Source: Celeribacter naphthalenivorans (GTDB taxonomy: Bacteria; Pseudomonadota; Alphaproteobacteria; Rhodobacterales; Rhodobacteraceae). From it: a stretch of 64,000 nt of DNA. The stretch lies in contig NZ_JAIVLK010000004.1 in NCBI RefSeq assembly GCF_020524585.1, forward strand, positions 124,001-188,000, given 5' to 3'. Made by a program: the position numbers and the translations under genes. The notes below the pieces were generated by a model, which was given only the letters and a program-made list of their open reading frames with translations, was not told the DNA's origin and ran no database searches. Each line of letters starts with the position of its first letter. Positions within the stretch are counted from its first letter, which is position 1. Positions 37,201-44,633 of the stretch are shown here, one piece after another.

Positions 37201-38486
37201 CTGGCAGCTCGGGCGAGATCAAGCTGCTGGGCATGGCGGGCGGTACCGCCAAGCTGGGCGCCGATTTGCAGGCGGCGGTGAAACTGGCCGAGGCCGAGCT
37301 GGGCGGGGGCAAGGCCGAGGTGAAGCTCGCGGCCCAGCTTTCGGCCGATGCGGGTGGCGAGCTGGCGCGCGGCTTCCAGCTGAGCTTTCCGAAGGGCGAG
37401 GCGGGCCGACAGGCCGCGCTTGACACGCTCCTGCGTCTCACCGAGCGCCAACGCCCGAGCGCCGAGATTTTCGAGACGGCGAGCGATGTCAGCAGCTTCC
37501 ACCGGCAGAAGGGCAGCGTGGGACTGAAATCGGCGATCAGCGCCAAGGCGGCGATGGGCTGGCAGCCCGGCGGCAATGACGGCGATATGTTTGACGATGG
37601 CGAGGACGACCCCGATTACAAGTCCGGCGCCAAGAACAAGCACGGATTCGGCATCAGCGCCGGGATCACTGCGCGCGTCGGCATGGGCGGCAAGAAAGAG
37701 GTCTTCCACGGGCTCGACAAGTCGGTGGTGAAGACCGAGGTGCAGACGGAGATCGGGATCAGCGCCAAGGCTTCGCTCTATGCCCAGACCTTCACCGCGC
37801 TCGGCATGGGCACCAGCGCGTTGATCAACGACACCGGCCTTCAGCGGGATATGGACGAGCGGTTCGACAAGGGAAGCGGTGACACGGTGGAGGGCAGCTG
37901 GACGGGGGGCGATGCCACCATGGCCACCGATATCGCGGGCATAAGCGCCGACATGAGCGTGACCTCGGTGCAGAAGAAGAAGCTCGAATTCGATGTGATC
38001 GGCGAGGACAAGCGCGAGGTGCTGACCAAGGTGGAGCTTAAGGAAATCACCGATGGCGCCAACACCCCCACCATGCACCACATCATCGCCAGCTTTTCCG
38101 ACGGCACGCTCGAGCGGCTGCGCGACACGCCGGAACAGCTGGCACAGGTGCGTGGTATGATCGATGAGATCGGCGGGCTGGGCCTGTCGAGTTCGCGGGT
38201 GGAAGTGGCCTATAATATCAAGTCCGACAAGCTGGCGCTGGCCAACGAGCTCTTTCTCGAGGCGGAGCTGGCGCGCAGCACCGGCGACAAGCGTGGCGCG
38301 CGGATGCTGACCACCGAGGCACAGGCGATCCTGGATGACCGCGAGAACTACGCGCCGGCCAAAATCTCGCTGATCGACAAGACCTCTGCCAAGGCGTCGA
38401 CCAATCGCGGGCGGGCGCCGCTGATCGAGCTCAACATGGTCTCGAAAGCCGGTGTCGAACGGGTGGTGATGTCGGTCGGGCTCTGA
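34242..38486 (+). CDS. Giant putative type III effector-like protein
   Basis: This 1414-residue protein has GAGGAGGG 6 bases before the start. Residues 1-110 are disordered, Ser/Lys-rich and then Pro/Asn/Gln-rich, with repeated APNx units (PAPNPAPNHAPNQAPNQA). About 120-1000 is a long, charged helical body with few cysteines. About 1000-1250 alternates small hydrophobic and polar residues in amphipathic strands (ATITLRGRLAGSLF, GLKSAISAKAAMGW, FGISAGITARVGMGG) with an acidic DGEDDPD loop between. The end is mixed. I do not recognise a family; size, disordered N terminus and an upstream CesT-like chaperone suggest a secreted effector, perhaps AvrE/DspE-like in plan. GC is high. Confidence 0.6.
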   Translation: MGTNVKGSLGLPGLNLARFQADRAGRTKATTLVSSAKRKTSPPPQKLPEPPRVKTATLLAAARNRAPQPAPNPAPNHAPNQAPNQAVPPQPNAPQNLPAQPAPPPGPPPMNPAAQARLAEMPGELAGLVTRAEAFIGAATTETGARAEQLTERKALMAEIGAALAEVEQAARFNLARPEVDALRMQLVGLALDVALPDLAQVRADGCELGDEVQAFLVAIHAEAHPSDQLRDAHAGLSRILVDMRAGFADRPEIAAEVTGAFLKAMADTPLMRGTAHGPVEKMQMLEQLTRGLAHGLVTVGQTPLLNTESEGAAKVLSALRAEHYADGAARHFLATLDPQAEPGLAQDVAALGAEGLRGLGHEAIRARLPERLRDGLDAAVTRGREGAALRDAYEAQATRTARALGPDLARLAEASVLLKARGAHMADEDGVPGQAPDTVVDEMLQGLAGTNRQAAFQVAKLALTMERLATAEEATLGYNQFGIAPEERFDAAAILQITGLSEKDITSMGYALDEVGATFQQNMERLGKAGFTGVGQVNETMDRMRGLKAVIENRDIQDNLRADLRSQTRTLGTLLQKEIATDAMESFGAALGDDLSADGGTALAQVFAGIGGAVHEALFATETGVPSETGQRLDALQADLAVNAEVSLQVAQELTALEDEILLHQEVLSDYAATHGRIDSRHPEGLKSAQLILKVIDLDATAANHPEGAVKAMIERERDAALRQLKGFDATLLKRSWSGRMALGGGRVPGLDAVRGLKDHARAIVFLRETGPERMAGLRAMQTELGLARAELLAERRDMAPNLLAAVDRIIHSAVLSQVPFDAAPTDVEFGFNPEYAMADRREEIVAQLQDWGLDTEAFATEIDRAIEAPLTGRRLADWQRQADRGTFDQLLDTGLVERAPAKGSRFGRLAMDGLMFLANKRRIGSQMRQELAALVEAMPNGSKFDLMSGTEIKLNTGRIPLEPTATITLRGRLAGSLFKSMVIETGSSGEIKLLGMAGGTAKLGADLQAAVKLAEAELGGGKAEVKLAAQLSADAGGELARGFQLSFPKGEAGRQAALDTLLRLTERQRPSAEIFETASDVSSFHRQKGSVGLKSAISAKAAMGWQPGGNDGDMFDDGEDDPDYKSGAKNKHGFGISAGITARVGMGGKKEVFHGLDKSVVKTEVQTEIGISAKASLYAQTFTALGMGTSALINDTGLQRDMDERFDKGSGDTVEGSWTGGDATMATDIAGISADMSVTSVQKKKLEFDVIGEDKREVLTKVELKEITDGANTPTMHHIIASFSDGTLERLRDTPEQLAQVRGMIDEIGGLGLSSSRVEVAYNIKSDKLALANELFLEAELARSTGDKRGARMLTTEAQAILDDRENYAPAKISLIDKTSAKASTNRGRAPLIELNMVSKAGVERVVMSVGL

Positions 38487-38618
38487 GGGGGAAGGGCCCT
38501 GCGGGAATGTGAGGCTATAAGTGCCGGAAGGCATACAAAGGGCGAGGTCGTCAATTTGCACGACAGTGGTGTTAGACGCCGTTGATGTCTTGGAAGACGG
38601 CCCCTTCCGCATCTCTGC

Positions 38619-38792
38619 GGGTTTGCCACGATCTGTAGGATGCATGCCGCCTTTGGGCGGGAGTCGCTGCGCGATGGCGCTGTTCAATGCCCTGTGCGCC
38701 AGATCAGGTTTCATGCGGTTCGATGCGGAGACACTTCCGGCTTCGGCGCTATATATGTTGAGATCCGTTCTTTTGTTGAGATGAAAGACGTC
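38619..38792 (-). pseudogene. IS3-family transposase (OrfB) remnant
   Basis: On the minus strand a short frame reads NRMKPDLAHRALNSAIAQ and then RLPPKGGMHPTDRGKP. This matches the integrase core of IS3-family OrfB around the second catalytic Asp (usual form: MSDRMKxDLAxxAL ... HHSDRGSQY). The rest of the transposase, including the DDE Glu, is absent and no terminal repeats are evident, so it is a dead fragment. It marks past insertion-sequence activity beside the effector-like gene. Confidence 0.6.
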
Positions 38793-38822
38793 GCATAGGC
38801 CACCTAAAAACTGACGTACCAG

Positions 38823-38844
38823 GTCCGCCCCGGCGGGCTTTTTT
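38823..38844 (+). terminator. Terminator-like hairpin
   Basis: GTCCGC (38823-38828) pairs with GCGGGC (38833-38838, one G-T pair), followed by six Ts. It could end the effector-like transcript about 340 bases downstream of its stop. Confidence 0.55.
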
Positions 38845-39064
38845 GTTGCCTTCTCATGTGTTTCGCGGGAACTTGCCCCGACTTTCACGAGATCTTTGCT
38901 CCGGGTCAAAAGGAGGTAAAAATAACCTATTGTTTGCGCTTGCCTTTAAGAACTCTCTCGAGATAACTTCGCGCTGATTTTCACGGGTGCCGTTTCGTGA
39001 TGTCTAAGCACCGGTTCCCCGGCGCTTTTTCGACCGTGACCCAGGTCTGATGTGGTCAAAGCGC

Positions 39065-39141
39065 GGTCCCTTAGCTCAACTGGATAGAGCAGCTGACTTC
39101 TAATCAGCAGGTTTGGGGTTCGAGTCCTCAAGGGATCGCCA
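39065..39141 (+). tRNA. tRNA-Arg (anticodon UCU)
   Basis: This 77-base cloverleaf has acceptor GGTCCCT paired with AGGGATC, D arm TAGCTCAACTGGATAGAGC, anticodon stem GCTGA/TCAGC with loop CTTCTAA (anticodon TCT), T arm with GGTTCGAGTCC, discriminator G and encoded CCA. It is intact and serves as the attachment site of the integrated element that follows. Confidence 0.97.
39097..39141 (+). repeat. attL: 45-bp 3' end of tRNA-Arg
   Basis: The 45 bases from CTTCTAATCAG (anticodon loop) to the CCA end recur exactly at 47018-47062 in the same orientation. Sequences on either side of the two copies differ. This is the core repeat left by tyrosine-integrase insertion into the tRNA gene, here restoring an intact tRNA. 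Confidence 0.95.
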
Positions 39142-39505
39142 ATTTTTCAAATAAAATCAATTTATTACATGGTTTTCAAATGTTCTCATTTGTTCTCTTT
39201 TTAAATCGGGAAGCAATAAGGAAGCACGCGGGAGAGGTTTTGAAGGCGTTGCCTAGAAGCAACTGCCGAGCCGCTTCGCGGTGCTTTGGGCGGGAAGCGG
39301 ACTTTCGCTGCGTTCGCGATTTTTCAGTCGATTGGACCGAAAGCTGACATTCGTCATGTCAGCCGACAGGATTAGCCGAGAATTCTAAATGTTGGATCTT
39401 TGCAGGTCGCTGTTAATTCTTTCCCAAACCACGGGAACCGCTTTGCATTCGTGGAAAATTCGTAGCTAATTCAAACATAGCCTCTGGAATCACTAAGGTA
39501 GGAAA
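39142..39505. other. Left-end non-coding region of the element
   Basis: This 364-base stretch contains no credible gene. After attL it is AT-rich with a tandem TGTTCTC motif (39181-39197), then the 24-bp arm-like site at 39203-39226, then GC-mixed sequence with short palindromes, and the promoter of the ATPase gene. Confidence 0.6.
39203..39226 (+). repeat. Left arm-type site
   Basis: AAATCGGGAAGC-A-ATAAGGAAGCA matches 46864-46887 at 23 of 24 positions in the same orientation. It contains two GGAAGC units 11 bases apart. Such sites near both ends usually bind the integrase N-terminal domain or excisionase; that role is inferred. Confidence 0.65.
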
Positions 39506-41683
39506 ATGACCAAGTCCGTCACGGTAGAGCTGAAAAATTGCTACGGTATTGATGCCCTCACCCATACCTTCGACTTTTCCAACAATAACATGCCAATACT
39601 TGTGTATGCACCGAACGGCGTAATGAAAACGTCATTGGCGAAAACGCTCCGTCAATATGTGAACAAAAAAGAGCCCGAGGATATCTTTTTCCCCGAGCGA
39701 ACGAGCACGTTTACCATTGCAGACGAAACCGGCGCAGCGTTGGATCGCGAAGCCGTATTCGTTATAGATTCGATAGACGAAAAGTATCAGTCCACACGTA
39801 TCTCGACCTTGCTTGCAAGCGAAGAGCTCAAAGCCCGATATGACGAGATATTCGGCTCTATTGCGGATAAGAAGGAAAGTCTTCTCAAGTCCTTGAAGAA
39901 ACCTTCGGGTCTTTCAAAGGATATAGACGCTGCGATTGCAGGAGCGTTTAAGCTCAAGAGAGAGGATGTTCTTGTTGCACTGGCGCGTCTGGAACGCGAA
40001 GTCAAAGAAGGAGCTCACGTTGGATTTGCGACACTGAAATACAAGGTTCTTTTCAGTGACAAGGTTGTCGAGTTCCTTCAAAACTCGGACGTCAAGGCGC
40101 TGATCGATGACTACACCAAAATCTACGAGCAGATTTTGGACCAGTCGCTCTATTTCAAGAAAGGCGTCTTTAACCACAGCAACGCCGAAACCATCGCCAA
40201 GAATCTTAAATCAAACGGTTGGTTTGAAGGTGGGCACTCGGTCAACCTAAACCACGGCGGAGAGCGCAGCGAGATAACAACAGAAGCCGACCTGATCGCA
40301 GCTATCGAGACAGAGAAGGAGAAAATCCTGACCGACCCGAAGCTCGCTGAAATGTTCCAGAAGGTGGACGGGTCGCTGACAACTGCGGAGCTCAGGAGCT
40401 TTCGGGATTATCTGATCGAACATCCGTTCGTCGTCGCGGAACTTTCGGACATAGACACCTTCAAGCAGAAGGTCTGGATTTCCTATCTCGTCCAGAACAG
40501 CCGCGAGTATTTCGAGCTGATAGAGGAGTACGACGCCAGTAAGGAGAAAATTAAGGCTATCATCGGAGAGGCTGAGAAAGAACAGACGCAATGGGAAGCC
40601 GTCATTGCGCTGTTTAACGACCGGTTCTCGGTCCCGTTCAAGGTTCAAGTTGAGAACAAGGGTGATGCCGTTCTCAATGTGTCTGCGCCACAAATTGCCT
40701 TTTACATTGAAGACCGGGAAGGTGGCGCGGCAAGAAGAACAGACAGGGCGATTTTGGATAAAGGGCTTAGCAACGGCGAAAAGCGCGCCCTATATATCTT
40801 GAATATCATCTTTGAGGTCGAAGCGCGACGAAAAGCCGGTATAGAGACGCTTGTGGTGGTGGACGATATTGCGGACTCGTTTGACTACAAGAACAAGTAC
40901 GCCATCGTCGAATATCTGCATGACATGAGGTCGGATGATGGCTTCCATCTTGTTATCCTGACCCACAACTACGATTTCTACCGCACAGTGCGCGGCCGTC
41001 TTGGGGTGTTCGGCGACAACAAGTTGCTTAGCAATCGCCTGAATGGTGCATTGCAGCTCATTCCAGACAAACTGAGTGACAATCCCTTTACGGACTGGAA
41101 GGGGAACCTCACCGATCCCGTGGTGTTGGTCGCTTCGATCCCGTTCGTAAGAAATCTTGCCGAGTACGTCGGGAACGACGCTATCTTTACTCAGCTGACG
41201 GCATTGCTGCACATTAAGGATCAAACCAAGACGCTTACCGTCGGTGAGCTCTACGAGATGTACCAGTCTGTGCTTGCTGCCGGGAGTTTTTCCGATTTCA
41301 GTACATTGACGGGCCGAGTATTTGATCTCGTGATGTCGGCTTGCGATGACATCTGTAAGATTGAAGACGATGATCTTTCGCTTGAACAGAAGATTGCTCT
41401 GTCGGTTGGGATCAGATTGGTGGCGGAGGAAGTCTTGATCTACAAGATTAATGATCCCGACTACGTACAACAAATCGGCAAAAACCAGACGGGCAAACTG
41501 ATCCGGAAGTACGAAAGATCAGGAAATTGTGATACCGCAGTTTTGCGGTCAGCTAAGCGTGTCGCGCTGATGACCCCCGAAAACATCCACCTAAACTCTT
41601 TTATGTTTGAGCCGATTCTCGACATGTCAGGGCACCATTTGAAGACCCTCTTCGCGGAGGTGAGTGCCTATGCGAGTGCATAG
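39506..41683 (+). CDS. Divergent ABC/AAA_13-type ATPase, candidate defence protein
   Basis: This 725-residue cytosolic protein has Walker A APNGVMKT at 35-42 (first Gly is Ala, GSGKS is GVMKT). A helical, partly coiled-coil middle runs from 100 to 370. The ABC signature LSNGEKR is at 421-427, Walker B is VVVDDIAD with Asp453-Asp454 in place of Asp-Glu, and the switch His is at 487 (ILTHN). Residues 520-725 are a separate helical domain ending NIHLNSFMFEPILDMS. One SMC/Rad50-like ATPase with a C-terminal effector-like domain is the plan of PrrC/RloC anticodon nucleases and other solitary anti-phage ATPases; I cannot identify a nuclease triad. It opens the element, convergent to the glycosylase. 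Confidence 0.75.
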   Translation: MTKSVTVELKNCYGIDALTHTFDFSNNNMPILVYAPNGVMKTSLAKTLRQYVNKKEPEDIFFPERTSTFTIADETGAALDREAVFVIDSIDEKYQSTRISTLLASEELKARYDEIFGSIADKKESLLKSLKKPSGLSKDIDAAIAGAFKLKREDVLVALARLEREVKEGAHVGFATLKYKVLFSDKVVEFLQNSDVKALIDDYTKIYEQILDQSLYFKKGVFNHSNAETIAKNLKSNGWFEGGHSVNLNHGGERSEITTEADLIAAIETEKEKILTDPKLAEMFQKVDGSLTTAELRSFRDYLIEHPFVVAELSDIDTFKQKVWISYLVQNSREYFELIEEYDASKEKIKAIIGEAEKEQTQWEAVIALFNDRFSVPFKVQVENKGDAVLNVSAPQIAFYIEDREGGAARRTDRAILDKGLSNGEKRALYILNIIFEVEARRKAGIETLVVVDDIADSFDYKNKYAIVEYLHDMRSDDGFHLVILTHNYDFYRTVRGRLGVFGDNKLLSNRLNGALQLIPDKLSDNPFTDWKGNLTDPVVLVASIPFVRNLAEYVGNDAIFTQLTALLHIKDQTKTLTVGELYEMYQSVLAAGSFSDFSTLTGRVFDLVMSACDDICKIEDDDLSLEQKIALSVGIRLVAEEVLIYKINDPDYVQQIGKNQTGKLIRKYERSGNCDTAVLRSAKRVALMTPENIHLNSFMFEPILDMSGHHLKTLFAEVSAYASA

Positions 41684-41799
41684 ATCGCTCTCGGCGCGGG
41701 ACATCCGCGTCGGGGAAACTGCACTGTAGCGATCTCATTCAGTGCGAACGGCAGGTTAGGGCCGAGGCGGTGAACTGTGCTCGACCAAAGGTTTCTCGG

Positions 41800-42375
41800 T
41801 CAGATTACATTCTCAAACCTATCTTCCGCCCATTGTCTGAGTTTATCCGCTGCTTGCATGCCGACATAATCGGGCTGTGTATTCCACGCTGGGGCCGACG
41901 GATGTCCGGTTCTGTAGGCAGAAAACTCCTCGACCGTGGCTTTCACTATTTCATGGGCAAATTCAGCTGCCTTGCCCAAGTAAACAATAGTTCGAGGATT
42001 TATGTGTTCGACCTGATTGGCAAATCTAATTCTGTTTTCGTCAGCCAAAACCTCGTCTTTTGTTGGCTGTGTTCTCCCATCATAGTCTTTACGCCCTCGA
42101 TATCGCGGGAGCGAATGAGCATTGATTAGGCTGTAGTCATCTAACTTATCCGAGGGGAAAATATCCGGGTGAAGTACGTGTAATCTTTGCAGCATGATAA
42201 CGAGGTTCCTTCCAGCTTGGCCAGCAAAGGGCCTGCCATTAATCTCTTCGTCTACCCCAGGGCACGCGCCAACAAGGAGCACTCTCGGATTACCGTCTCC
42301 AACCTTGAAATCTGGTGTAGGCATAAACGCTCCTGACAGTTGATCTGCAACATACGTTGCCGCAAACGACAGCAT
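41800..42375 (-). CDS. Uracil-DNA-glycosylase-superfamily protein
   Basis: This 191-residue protein starts at the ATG at 42375; a TTG at 42393 would add six residues. UDG motif 1 is LLVGACPGVDEE (34-44), followed by NGRPFAGQAGRNL as in family 4/5 enzymes (GEAPG..E...GRPFVG.AG). The C-terminal HPSAP carries the HPS motif. The four cysteines that hold the iron-sulfur cluster of family 4 are absent; the only Cys is in motif 1. It should flip and excise a base from DNA. In a mobile element it may attack modified phage bases, as the UDG-fold enzyme Brig1 does, or repair element DNA. Confidence 0.82.
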   Translation of the reverse strand: MLSFAATYVADQLSGAFMPTPDFKVGDGNPRVLLVGACPGVDEEINGRPFAGQAGRNLVIMLQRLHVLHPDIFPSDKLDDYSLINAHSLPRYRGRKDYDGRTQPTKDEVLADENRIRFANQVEHINPRTIVYLGKAAEFAHEIVKATVEEFSAYRTGHPSAPAWNTQPDYVGMQAADKLRQWAEDRFENVI

Positions 42376-42530
42376 CTCGATGCGAGGATGCAAGGTCTGC
42401 TTTTAGGATGCTGCAACAGCGCAGTTTCGCAAGGCTTTACTGGAAGTTCTGGGCCGATTGCACCAGTCTGGGGAGTTCTTGCCCGAGGCGGGCAATGTCG
42501 CCCGCCAAAAGTGTGATTTGGTTTTTGTGT

Positions 42531-43682
42531 TCACCCCACAAACCTATACCGCTCCTTGGCCTTGCTGAGCTTGTTGGCAGCACGCTCCGGGTCCGCCTGT
42601 ATCTCCATCCGCAACCGCTCGCCCATGCCTTGCATGTAGACCTGTAGATCGTCGCTCTCGACGCCCTCAAGGGCCGCCAGAGTGGTGCAATTGCCCAAGG
42701 TGAGGGCGAGGATCATTTTGATCTGATCGGCCTTGTGGACCTCCTTCACGGCGCTGGCGTCTACATGGCTGCGCAGCTCGGTCAGGTCTTCGTCGGCGTC
42801 TACCTTGGCGACCTCCCAAATCGCGTGGTTCGGCCAGCGGGCGCGGTTGGTGTCCATCGGGTCTGGTTCGCAGTAGCGGATTTTCTCAAAGGCTTCAGCG
42901 ATCACATCGCCGAATTTGGCGTCGAAATCCTCCCAAGTGGTGATGCCCCAGCGGTCTTTCATAATCCGCTTGCCTGCCCGAACTTCAATGCGCCAGATTT
43001 GGCTCTCTGAGCGGTCTTTCGGGTCCAGAGGGGGCAAGCCCTCGGCTTTACGGGTCTCGTTCCACAACTCCCACCAGATCGGCTTGCGCTTGTCGGTGAC
43101 TTCCAGCCGCTTGTCATAGATCGTCACTTGTCGCCCCGGCATTTTGCCGACGGTCACAGAGGTGAAGCGCCCGGATTTTCCATTGCTCAGCGTGTGGTCT
43201 TCCGGGGTCAGGTGATCCGCGCGGTTGGAGTGGCTGTGGATCACAAAATTCTCAGGCGTCAGCTCAAACTCAGGAGCCAGAATATCGACGCAGAAGTCGG
43301 TGCGCCCTATACTGACCTGTCGCGGGCCATAGCGCACGCCCAGCCGTTCCAGCGTCTTGGCGATATAGGCGCGCACATAGCCTAGCCCTTGCGTTGCCAG
43401 CATGAGCGAGCCGACGACAATGCGGATGCCCCACGGGTCACGGGCGTTGGGTTTCTTAAAGAACCATGTGACGTTGAGAGGCCCGCCTTGCAACACAAAG
43501 CGATAGCCCTGTACGCCGTGGGGCAGGAGGTCAAAATCTGCCCCGCCATAGCTCACAGGGCGTTTCTCGCGGGCCTCCTCGGCCTCTTCGCGGATCGGAT
43601 CGAGGTGTTCGAACAGCTCGGGCGGAATATTGGCCTCAATCGACAATTCTAGACGGTCAAAGCCACGGTGAACGATTTTCAT
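42531..43682 (-). CDS. Replication initiation (Rep_trans-like) protein
   Basis: This 383-residue protein starts at MKIVHRGFDRLELSIEA. It has a DUF/Rep_trans-like core: VSIGRTDFCVDILAPEF, VTIYDKRLEV near 200, and IWRIEVRAGKRIMKDRWGI. These are features of replication initiation factors found on small alphaproteobacterial integrative elements and satellites. The IYDKR Tyr is a candidate nucleophile for nicking, and the GRTD acidic residue a candidate metal ligand. If active, it would allow rolling-circle-type replication of the excised element. The following minus-strand gene is the glycosylase. Confidence 0.7.
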   Translation of the reverse strand: MKIVHRGFDRLELSIEANIPPELFEHLDPIREEAEEAREKRPVSYGGADFDLLPHGVQGYRFVLQGGPLNVTWFFKKPNARDPWGIRIVVGSLMLATQGLGYVRAYIAKTLERLGVRYGPRQVSIGRTDFCVDILAPEFELTPENFVIHSHSNRADHLTPEDHTLSNGKSGRFTSVTVGKMPGRQVTIYDKRLEVTDKRKPIWWELWNETRKAEGLPPLDPKDRSESQIWRIEVRAGKRIMKDRWGITTWEDFDAKFGDVIAEAFEKIRYCEPDPMDTNRARWPNHAIWEVAKVDADEDLTELRSHVDASAVKEVHKADQIKMILALTLGNCTTLAALEGVESDDLQVYMQGMGERLRMEIQADPERAANKLSKAKERYRFVG

Positions 43683-43871
43683 AGATTTGGTTTCTCTCTT
43701 TGGCGGGCGGTATTTCCAGAGGGGGGTGCTACAATCACCCCCCTCATTCGGCGGATGCCGCGCGTAATTTCTAAAGGTGTTTGTGAAGTGCGGGCGCTGG
43801 CGCGCCCTTCAATTGTGCCTCCGGCGGGGCAGCGATTGTTTTGGGGCCGGGCGTGACGCCCGGCGCTCCAA

Positions 43872-44093
43872 TTAGCTGTTGGCTGCAAGCTGCTTTGCGA
43901 TCCAGCTTTCGGCCCGTTCCGCGCATTTGGAGACGTTCAGGAGGTCATTGTGACCGAAGGCGCTTGTGTTGCGCCAGTCGCCCTCCTGTGTCTTGTAGGC
44001 GCGTGTCAGATCGACGGAATAGAAGCCGTCATTGTTCCAGATGGTGGCCGTGATCAGGCCGATTTTAAATTTGTAAGCGGGTTGTTGGCTCAT
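43872..44093 (-). CDS. Small conserved element protein
   Basis: This 73-residue protein starts at MSQQPAYKFKIGLITATIWNN, with GAGG upstream of ATG 44093. It reads as a small beta-meander followed by a helix (SKCAERAESWIAKQLAAN). Proteins of this form sit between rep-like and excisionase genes in alphaproteobacterial islands and may be single-stranded-DNA or regulatory proteins. I do not know the function. Confidence 0.7.
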   Translation of the reverse strand: MSQQPAYKFKIGLITATIWNNDGFYSVDLTRAYKTQEGDWRNTSAFGHNDLLNVSKCAERAESWIAKQLAANS

Positions 44094-44233
44094 GGTGATT
44101 TCCTCTCTGTTGCCGTGGCAGCGGACATAGAAAGGGCGCGAGGTGACGATGTCGCGCCCCGCGCCCCTAGAGCCATCCGGCCCCAAAATCCCGTTCGTTG
44201 CTGCCAACTCCGAACGGGTAAAACTCTAGTGAA

Positions 44234-44467
44234 TTAGGAAGGTGCGACCGTGGTGTTCGCCACGCGCTTTGCGCCGATCCAGTCTTGCAGATCGCGGCGC
44301 GTGTAGCGCACGGAGCGGCCCGAGACTTTGATGAACAGCGGCCCGCCACCGCGCACGCGCCAGTTCTGCAAGGCGCGCACGGAATAGCACAGGTAGCTGG
44401 CCGCTTCTTTCTCGTCGATCAGGCGGTCGTAGTAGTCAGGATCAGGTGTGTTTGTAGCTTGTTGCAT
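44234..44467 (-). CDS. AlpA/MerR-like helix-turn-helix excisionase
   Basis: This 77-residue protein has the winged helix of AlpA/Xis: LIDEKEAASYLCYSVRALQNWRVRGGGPLFIKVSGRSVRYTRRDLQDWI. The helix-turn-helix is at residues 19-35 and the wing at 40-60. Such proteins direct excision by tyrosine integrases and can repress element promoters. GAGG lies 7 bases before the start. It belongs to the same minus-strand run as rep and int. Confidence 0.88.
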   Translation of the reverse strand: MQQATNTPDPDYYDRLIDEKEAASYLCYSVRALQNWRVRGGGPLFIKVSGRSVRYTRRDLQDWIGAKRVANTTVAPS

Positions 44468-44546
44468 TTCGTTGCCTCGGTGTGTTGGACTTGATGAGAC
44501 AAGCGTAGATGGATGCGAAATGCGGAAATAGACGTTACAATTATTT

Positions 44547-44575
44547 TTAATTGCGCCGTTTTTTGGCGCGATTAA
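44547..44575. repeat. AT-flanked GC-core hairpin upstream of the excisionase gene
   Basis: TTAATTGCGCC (44547-44557) pairs with GGCGCGATTAA (44565-44575) around a T-rich 7-base loop. It lies between the 273-residue gene and the excisionase on their strand. It may be a terminator without a U-run or a binding site. Confidence 0.5.
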
Positions 44576-44633
44576 ATTGTATGTTTTACAATATGTTGGG
44601 TGATTTTTAAATTAATTGGGTGGAGTCGAGATT

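Larger units (their letters stand above)
38487..39064. other. Gene-poor junction between the effector-like gene and tRNA-Arg
   Basis: This 578-base stretch has no intact gene. It holds the IS3 remnant (38619-38792), a terminator-like hairpin (38823-38844) and an AT-richer segment from about 38930 that probably includes the tRNA promoter. The rest looks like rearranged debris. Confidence 0.6.

Noticed and set aside
36804-38909. 701-codon minus-strand frame
   Set aside because: Only the first 100 codons resemble a protein, the IS3 transposase remnant; the rest is antisense to the effector-like gene.
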